A stretch of 6,741 bases of DNA from Actinomycetes bacterium (GTDB lineage Bacteria > Actinomycetota > Actinomycetes > Mycobacteriales > Mycobacteriaceae). Positions 4,689 through 6,741 of this stretch are shown piece after piece. The translations under genes were made by a program, and so were the position numbers. The notes beneath the pieces are model-generated. The model saw nothing but the letters and a program-made list of their open reading frames with translations. It was not told the origin of the DNA and made no database searches. Numbering within the stretch: position 1 is the stretch's first letter; each line of letters starts with the position of its first letter. The stretch lies in NCBI GenBank assembly GCA_022600695.1, contig JAHZJY010000077.1:1-6741 (forward strand), in the 5' to 3' direction.

Positions 4689-4726
4689 CAACCAGTGCGG
4701 CCAGGGATATCAGGAAGAGGTCAGGC

Positions 4727-5869
4727 GTGGCGCGCGACTATTACGGGATACTCGGGTTGGGCCGGAACGCCGGCGATGCGGAGATCAAGCGCGCCTACCG
4801 GAAACTGGCCCGCGAACTGCATCCCGATGTCAATCCCGACGAGGAGGCCCAGCACCGCTTCAAGGAGATCAGCGTCGCCTACGAGGTGCTGTCGGATCCG
4901 GAGAAGCGACGCATCGTCGATCTCGGTGGAGATCCGCTGGAATCGGTGGGCGGCGGTAACGGGTTCGCCGGGTTCGGCGGACTGGGAGACGTGTTCGAGG
5001 CGTTCTTCGGAGGCGGCGGCGCCCGTGGGCCGGTCGGACGCGTTCGTCCCGGTTCGGACTCCCTGCTGCGGATGCGGCTGACGCTCGACGATTGCGCAAC
5101 CGGGGTCACCAGGCAAGTCACCGTCGACACGGCCGTGCTGTGTGACTTGTGTCAGGGCAAAGGTACCCATGCCGACACCACGCCGGTCACCTGCGATATC
5201 TGCGGGGGCCGTGGCGAGATTCAGACAGTGCAGCGCTCGCTGCTCGGGCAGGTGATGACCGCTCGGCCCTGCCCTACCTGCGGTGGCATCGGCGAGGTCA
5301 TTCCGAACCCGTGTCAGCGTTGCGGCGGAGACGGCCGGGTGCGGGCGCGGCGGGACGTCAGCGTGAAGATTCCGGCCGGGGTGGCCGACGGGATGCGGGT
5401 GCGGTTGGCGGCCCAGGGCGAGGTGGGTCCGGGCGGTGGCCCGGCCGGTGACCTCTACGTCGAAGTGCATGAGCAACAGCACGATATCTTCGTCCGCGAC
5501 GGCGACGATCTGCACTGCACCATCTCCGTTCCGGTGACCGACGCCGCCCTGGGCACCGCGGTCAGCGTCGAGGGGATCCTCGATGGCGCGATCGAGATCA
5601 CCATCGCACCCGGCACCCAGCCGGGCGCGGTGATGACCCTGCGCGGCCGCGGTATGCCACGGTTACGCACGGAGACGCGCGGGGACCTGCACGCACACGT
5701 CGAGGTTGTCGTGCCCACCAAACTGGATGCGCGGACCCGAGAACTGCTGACCGAGATCAAAAGTGTCGGCGGGCAGCAGGCGGCGGTGAAGTCCGCCCGC
5801 GCCGGCGCCGCGCAGGCCGGGAACGGCGGGCTCTTCAGCCGCCTCCGGGAAACCTTTACCGGCCGCTGA
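4727..5869 (+). CDS. dnaJ2: DnaJ-type co-chaperone DnaJ2
   Basis: This cytoplasmic J-protein binds unfolded clients and stimulates DnaK ATPase. It has 380 residues and full class I (type A) architecture. The J domain spans 1-67 with the HPD motif at 32-34. A Gly/Phe-rich linker covers about 70-105. Four zinc-binding CxxCxGxG-type repeats start at C139, C156, C182 and C196, forming two Zn centres. The client-binding C-terminal domains run to about residue 340, and the tail ends [12 protein letters not shown], as I recall for M. tuberculosis DnaJ2 (Rv2373c). The start is GTG at 4727, preceded by GGAAGAGG with a 6-nt gap. It lies 38 bp after hrcA and 24 bp before rsmE, so the three are probably co-transcribed. 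The pairing with hrcA rather than dnaK-grpE identifies it as the second actinobacterial DnaJ. All zinc cysteines and the HPD motif are intact. Confidence 0.96.
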   Translation: MARDYYGILGLGRNAGDAEIKRAYRKLARELHPDVNPDEEAQHRFKEISVAYEVLSDPEKRRIVDLGGDPLESVGGGNGFAGFGGLGDVFEAFFGGGGARGPVGRVRPGSDSLLRMRLTLDDCATGVTRQVTVDTAVLCDLCQGKGTHADTTPVTCDICGGRGEIQTVQRSLLGQVMTARPCPTCGGIGEVIPNPCQRCGGDGRVRARRDVSVKIPAGVADGMRVRLAAQGEVGPGGGPAGDLYVEVHEQQHDIFVRDGDDLHCTISVPVTDAALGTAVSVEGILDGAIEITIAPGTQPGAVMTLRGRGMPRLRTETRGDLHAHVEVVVPTKLDARTRELLTEIKSVGGQQAAVKSARAGAAQAGNGGLFSRLRETFTGR

Positions 5870-5893
5870 GCCCGGCCCGCCGCCACTCGCGTC

Positions 5894-6655
5894 ATGGTCG
5901 CCACGCTGTTCTACGCCGAGGCCATACCTGCCGTGGGCGAGTTGGCGGTCGTTGAGGGCGACGAGGGATTCCATGCCGCCACGGTGCGCAGGTTGCGGCC
6001 CGGTGAGGTGCTGACCCTGTCCGATGGCGCCGGATCGGTCGCCGACTGTGTGGTCGAGGCCGTCGACAAGCGGTCCCTGGCCGCGCGAGTGCTGGCCCGC
6101 AGGACCGCCCCGCCGTCCCGACCACCGGTGACGGTGGTGCAGGCCATTCCCAAGTCCGAGCGTTCCGAGTTGGCCGTCGAGCTTGCCACCGAGGCCGGGG
6201 CTGACGGATTCGTCGCCTGGCAGGCGGACCGCTGTGTGGCACGGTGGGAGGGTGATCGCTCCGAGCGGGGCCTGCGCCGCTGGCGTGCAGTCGCCCGATC
6301 GGCCGCCCGGCAATCGCGCCGCGCCTGGATCCCGGCAGTGGCGGGTCCGCTGTCGACCGGCGGGGTGTGCGGCTATCTCGGCAGCCATGTCGGTGCCGGT
6401 GTCCCTGCCCTGGTCCTGCATGAGACGTCCGGCCGTCCCCTGGCCGGCCTGCAACTCGCCGGAGCCGAGTCGATCCTGCTGCTCGTCGGACCGGAGGGCG
6501 GGGTCAGCGATCCGGAACTCGACGCATTGACGGCCGTGGGCGCCGTGCCGGTACGGCTCGGGCCGACCGTATTGCGGACGTCCACGGCGGCCGCCGTCGC
6601 GCTCGGGGCACTCGGGGTGTTAACCCCGAGGTGGTCGATCCCGGAAACGGGCTGA
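5894..6655 (+). CDS. rsmE: 16S rRNA (uracil-1498-N3)-methyltransferase RsmE
   Basis: RsmE uses S-adenosylmethionine to methylate N3 of U1498 in helix 44 of 16S rRNA within the 30S subunit. The 253-residue protein has an N-terminal PUA-like RNA-binding domain (about 1-75, with [13 protein letters not shown]) and a C-terminal SPOUT trefoil-knot domain. SPOUT landmarks are [32 protein letters not shown], the SAM-loop GPEGG at 199-203 and [13 protein letters not shown] at 221-233. It matches my memory of M. tuberculosis Rv2372c but ends without the short Cys-containing tail I recall there. The ATG at 5894 has no Shine-Dalgarno and lies 24 bp after the dnaJ2 stop, so translation may depend on coupling to dnaJ2. 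Operon membership with heat-shock genes is common in actinobacteria. Function is well supported by the motifs. Confidence 0.93.
   Translation: MVATLFYAEAIPAVGELAVVEGDEGFHAATVRRLRPGEVLTLSDGAGSVADCVVEAVDKRSLAARVLARRTAPPSRPPVTVVQAIPKSERSELAVELATEAGADGFVAWQADRCVARWEGDRSERGLRRWRAVARSAARQSRRAWIPAVAGPLSTGGVCGYLGSHVGAGVPALVLHETSGRPLAGLQLAGAESILLLVGPEGGVSDPELDALTAVGAVPVRLGPTVLRTSTAAAVALGALGVLTPRWSIPETG
6611..6630 (+). repeat. 8-bp stem-loop inside the 3' end of rsmE
   Basis: CTCGGGGT (6611-6618) and ACCCCGAG (6623-6630) are exact reverse complements around GTTA, ending 22 bases before the rsmE stop codon. The stem is GC-rich and compact, like a terminator, but no T-run follows and it lies in coding sequence. 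It could reduce read-through into the next gene or be a by-product of coding constraint on GVLTPRW. Confidence 0.4.
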
Positions 6656-6720
6656 TCGGTAGAATCACGGCACAGGGTACCTACCGACGGGCCCGGGATG
6701 ATTAAGGCATCGAAGACCAC

Positions 6721-6741
6721 GTGACGCCCCGCCAGAACAGT
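6721..6741 (+). CDS. Possible start of a phoH-like gene (partial, 7 codons)
   Basis: GTG at 6721 opens a frame to the window end reading M-T-P-R-Q-N-S. In mycobacteria a phoH-type P-loop ATPase gene commonly follows rsmE, and I recall mycobacterial PhoH1 beginning M-T-x-R-E-T. The call rests on gene order and four or five residues only. No strong ribosome-binding site is visible. An 8-codon frame starting at ATG 6698 ends in TGA at 6722-6724, overlapping this GTG as GTGA, which could couple translation. The 65 bases from 6656 also contain TCGGTAG/CTACCGA arms (6656-6662 and 6681-6687). Confidence 0.4.

Noticed and set aside
3576..4691. Long minus-strand open frame opposite hrcA (and similar ones opposite the kinase, dnaJ2 and rsmE)
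   Set aside because: These are typical high-GC mirror frames with repetitive Arg/His/Pro-rich translations and no motifs. The plus-strand genes explain the sequence.

Overview
The window comes from a high-GC actinobacterium and almost certainly from a mycobacterium (Mycobacterium/Mycolicibacterium type). The block hrcA - dnaJ2 - rsmE, apparently followed by the first codons of a phoH-like gene, reads like the M. tuberculosis Rv2374c-Rv2373c-Rv2372c-(phoH1) neighbourhood. The DnaJ2 tail and the HrcA and RsmE signature stretches match what I remember of those proteins.

Layout, left to right. (1) Positions 1-247 are an unusually AT-rich, repeat-containing control region. (2) Positions 248-2505 hold a two-component pair: an OmpR/PhoB-type response regulator and a membrane sensor kinase with an ATGA start-stop overlap. 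Lengths, the N-terminal extension and remembered sequence fit TrcR/TrcS. (3) Positions 2506-2659 hold a strong hairpin terminator placed to end the next, leftward gene. (4) Positions 2660-3483 are the least ordinary part. Two short divergently transcribed genes (78 and 87 aa) each encode a signal peptide and a tiny mature protein. The two mature proteins are recognisably paralogous: C-x8-C, a VCQ-x2-GH motif and a shared C-terminal tail. The 323-bp region between them carries a perfect 13-bp inverted repeat and several GAAAC/GAAAT half-sites spaced 11 bp apart. (5) After a perfect 15-bp-stem terminator, hrcA (heat-shock repressor), dnaJ2 (co-chaperone) and rsmE (16S rRNA m3U methyltransferase) form a co-directional operon on the + strand. 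A degenerate CIRCE-like element sits just upstream of the hrcA -10 box.

The main observation is regulatory. The response-regulator promoter contains the 14-mer TATGAAACTCATGA, with a second ATATGAAAC 11 bp upstream. The promoter of the rightward secreted-peptide gene contains TATGAAACTCGTGA, again with a GAA half-site 11 bp upstream. The leftward gene has the same AAACTCGTGATTT core on its own strand. An 11-bp tandem half-site layout is typical of OmpR-family operators. The simplest reading is that the two-component system controls itself and the pair of small secreted proteins, making one local signalling/secretion module beside a housekeeping heat-shock operon. That module is inference. The repeats and the paralogy are visible in the sequence.

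No tRNA, rRNA, CRISPR array, insertion sequence, att site or origin was recognised.
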